Assembly (NCBI GenBank): GCA_013373175.1
Contig: JABXII010000011.1
Span: forward strand, 1-64,000
Reading direction: 5' to 3'
Length of the DNA: 64,000 bases
From: Campylobacteraceae bacterium
Lineage (GTDB): Bacteria > Campylobacterota > Campylobacteria > Campylobacterales > Arcobacteraceae
Position numbers and translations under genes: made by a program. Positions within the stretch are counted from its first letter, which is position 1. Each line of letters begins with the position of its first letter. The notes beneath the pieces were generated by a model. It did not search any database. It saw only the letters and a program-made list of their open reading frames with translations, and was not told the origin of the DNA. Of the stretch, positions 62,496 through 64,000 are shown piece by piece.

Positions 62496-62588
62496 ATGAA
62501 AACAAGATACGAAAGTCAAGTTTTATTCCTAGGATTATCATTAGTTTATTATGCTACGGCATTAACAACATATCTTTTTATTTATTAG
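62496..62588 (+). CDS. 30-residue single-pass membrane peptide, copy 2
   Basis: An ATG five bases after a strong AAAGGAG opens a 30-codon frame ending TAG. It begins M-K-T-R-Y-E-S-Q and continues as a single hydrophobic helix with L-F-L-G-L-S-L-V-Y-Y, ending L-F-I-Y. It is a paralogue of the peptide at 62315-62407. Its last 11 bases overlap the end of the convergent GGDEF-EAL gene. Positively charged N-terminus suggests that end faces the cytoplasm. Confidence 0.75.
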   Translation: MKTRYESQVLFLGLSLVYYATALTTYLFIY

Positions 62589-64000
62589 TATTAATATTTT
62601 CTATTTTTTCAGGTTTTGCAAAATAGAAACCTTGGAATAGTTTACATCCTAAACTTACTAAAAAGTCATATTGCTTTTTAGTCTCTATTCCTTCAGCTAC
62701 AACTTGCAAGTCTAAAGCTTCTGCAAATAGAAGAATACTTTTAACAATAGCTTCATCAGCTTTGTTATCTAATATATTACTTACAAAAGACCTATCTATT
62801 TTGATTTGATTTAAAGGTAGTTCTCTTAAATATTGTAAAGAAGAATATCCAGTACCGAAGTCATCTAACGATATCTGTACTCCTAGCTTTTTTATTTTAA
62901 GCATTTTATCTTTTACCTCATCAAGGCTTTTTGCAAGAATTGATTCAGTTAGTTCTATTTTTAGAAGATTTGCATTTACTTTATACTGTTTTATATACTT
63001 TTTAATAGTATCAATAAAATCCTCTTCTAGAAACTGTTTTGCACTAATATTAATAGCAATGACCCAATTTGATGTTTCTTTAGCTTTTTGCCATGTTTCT
63101 AGTTGTTTACAAGCGGTTTTTATAACCCAAGAGCCAATAGGAATAATCAATCCAGTTTTTTCAGCAGTAGGAATAAAAGCATCAGGTGAAATCATTCCTT
63201 CTTCAGGATGTATCCATCTAATTAAAGCTTCTGCTCCATATACTTGATTTTCATCATCATATTGTAGTTGATAATAAAGCTTGAAATGCTCTTCTTCAAT
63301 AGCTTTTATAAGTTGTGAATAAGTATCAAGATGGTTTTGTGCCATATTTTGTGCTTGCTTATCAAAATAAGAAAATCTTTTTTCCTCTTTTTTTGCTTGG
63401 TGTAAAGCAGAGTCTGCTTGTATTAATAGTTCATTTGCATCTTTGCAGTTTTTATTATAAATTGATAATCCAGCATAAACTATAGGATTTATAGTTTTAT
63501 CTTCAATTTGTATTTCCTCAGATAAAGTAGTTACTAAAAACTCTGCTAAAAGTTTAGCTTCAATGGAAGCTTGGTTTTTATGTTCATGGATATGAGGAAA
63601 CCAAACAGCAAACTCATCGCCTGTTACTCTAGCTATCATTGAAGCATCATTAAATATCTTTTTTGTTTTTAAAGTAATTGATTCAAGTACTTTATCTCCT
63701 ATACTATATCCATAGGCGTCATTAATCATCTTAAAGTCTTTTAAATCAAAACAAATAAGTAATCCCCATCTATACTGCTGTTTTTTGTCTAGATGGCTTT
63801 GTATCTCATTTAAAAGCATCTCTTTATTTGCTAATCCAGTTAAAGAATCATATTGCTTTAGGTATTCAACTTTTGCTTCTGTCTCTTTTTGTATAGTTAA
63901 ATCAATAAAAGAAGCTACATAATAAATAAGATTTGACTCATCATCTAAAACAGCTTGGATAGTTAGATGTTCTGGATAGATAGTTCCATCTTTGTGTTTA
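62578..64000 (-). CDS. PAS-GGDEF-EAL cyclic-di-GMP signalling protein (5' end outside window)
   Basis: The frame is open to the right edge, adding 60 residues before the internal Met at 63819. They contain the end of a PAS/PAC domain (H-K-D-G-T-I-Y-P) and the GGDEF lead D-S-L-T-G-L-A-N-K. The GGDEF motif itself is R-V-T-G-D-E-F, with Thr replacing the first Gly. The EAL domain is complete: G-A-E-A-L-I-R-W, E-L-T-E-S, D-D-F-G-T-G-Y-S and V-A-E-G-I-E-T. It should therefore degrade c-di-GMP; synthesis is less certain. The start is beyond 64000. Confidence 0.92.
   Translation of the reverse strand, partial: KHKDGTIYPEHLTIQAVLDDESNLIYYVASFIDLTIQKETEAKVEYLKQYDSLTGLANKEMLLNEIQSHLDKKQQYRWGLLICFDLKDFKMINDAYGYSIGDKVLESITLKTKKIFNDASMIARVTGDEFAVWFPHIHEHKNQASIEAKLLAEFLVTTLSEEIQIEDKTINPIVYAGLSIYNKNCKDANELLIQADSALHQAKKEEKRFSYFDKQAQNMAQNHLDTYSQLIKAIEEEHFKLYYQLQYDDENQVYGAEALIRWIHPEEGMISPDAFIPTAEKTGLIIPIGSWVIKTACKQLETWQKAKETSNWVIAINISAKQFLEEDFIDTIKKYIKQYKVNANLLKIELTESILAKSLDEVKDKMLKIKKLGVQISLDDFGTGYSSLQYLRELPLNQIKIDRSFVSNILDNKADEAIVKSILLFAEALDLQVVAEGIETKKQYDFLVSLGCKLFQGFYFAKPEKIENINTNK

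Overview
The window looks like chromosome from an Arcobacter-group member of the Campylobacterota. The evidence is very AT-rich DNA, short intergenic gaps, frequent TTG/GTG starts, a Helicobacter-type fused gamma-beta urease subunit, histidine kinases with the H-x-W-R-Q-P box common in this phylum, and purB-nrdA-nrdB next to each other. No rRNA, tRNA, CRISPR array or insertion sequence was seen. One non-coding RNA was recognised: the small signal recognition particle RNA at about 3.64-3.74 kb, minus strand.

Layout. 0-5.2 kb: a tandem pair of small Cys-rich repeat proteins, a DMT exporter, a flavoprotein, queF, a coiled-coil DNA-binding protein, the SRP RNA, a second DMT exporter and a VTT/DedA-like protein. 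5.2-11.8 kb: an RND efflux operon (tolC-adaptor-pump-tetR) divergent from a marR gene, with a perfect 18-bp palindrome between them. 11.8-28.5 kb: a one-directional catabolic island. Read in transcription order it holds a branched-chain-type ABC importer, a hydantoin/allantoin racemase, a GntR regulator, allantoinase (PuuE type), allantoicase, ureidoglycolate lyase, an NCS1 permease, malate synthase G, and urease ureAB-C-E-F-G. Together these would take racemic allantoin to urea plus glyoxylate, then to ammonia and malate. 28.7-31.5 kb: a polar amino-acid ABC importer carrying the same operator motif. 31.6-35.6 kb: an MFS transporter and an ABC importer of unknown substrate. 35.6-36.9 kb: the missing urease accessory gene ureD beside a second ureidoglycolate lyase. 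37.2-42.6 kb: a keto-acid-type TRAP transporter, a gamma-glutamyltransferase-family hydrolase resembling oxamate amidohydrolase, and a TauE-type transporter. 42.7-48.2 kb: the urea ABC transporter urtABCDE. 48.3-55.5 kb: four signalling proteins. 55.5-61.4 kb: rluA family, purB, nrdA, nrdB. 61.5-64 kb: a hypothetical protein, hairpin-rich DNA, two tandem 30-residue membrane peptides, and a PAS-GGDEF-EAL protein cut by the window edge.

How it fits together. The window is largely a nitrogen-scavenging region. Urea comes from outside (Urt) or from ureides (allantoinase, allantoicase, lyase) and is split by urease. Glyoxylate enters central metabolism through malate synthase. A GntR-type regulator encoded inside the island probably coordinates it: 12-bp near-palindromes of the form ATTGTNNACAAT, spaced 13 bp apart, lie at the promoters of the allantoinase operon, the ABC importer operon and the neighbouring amino-acid importer, and a weaker copy overlaps the -35 box of the regulator's own gene. 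No uricase or xanthine dehydrogenase is present, so the pathway in this window starts at allantoin.
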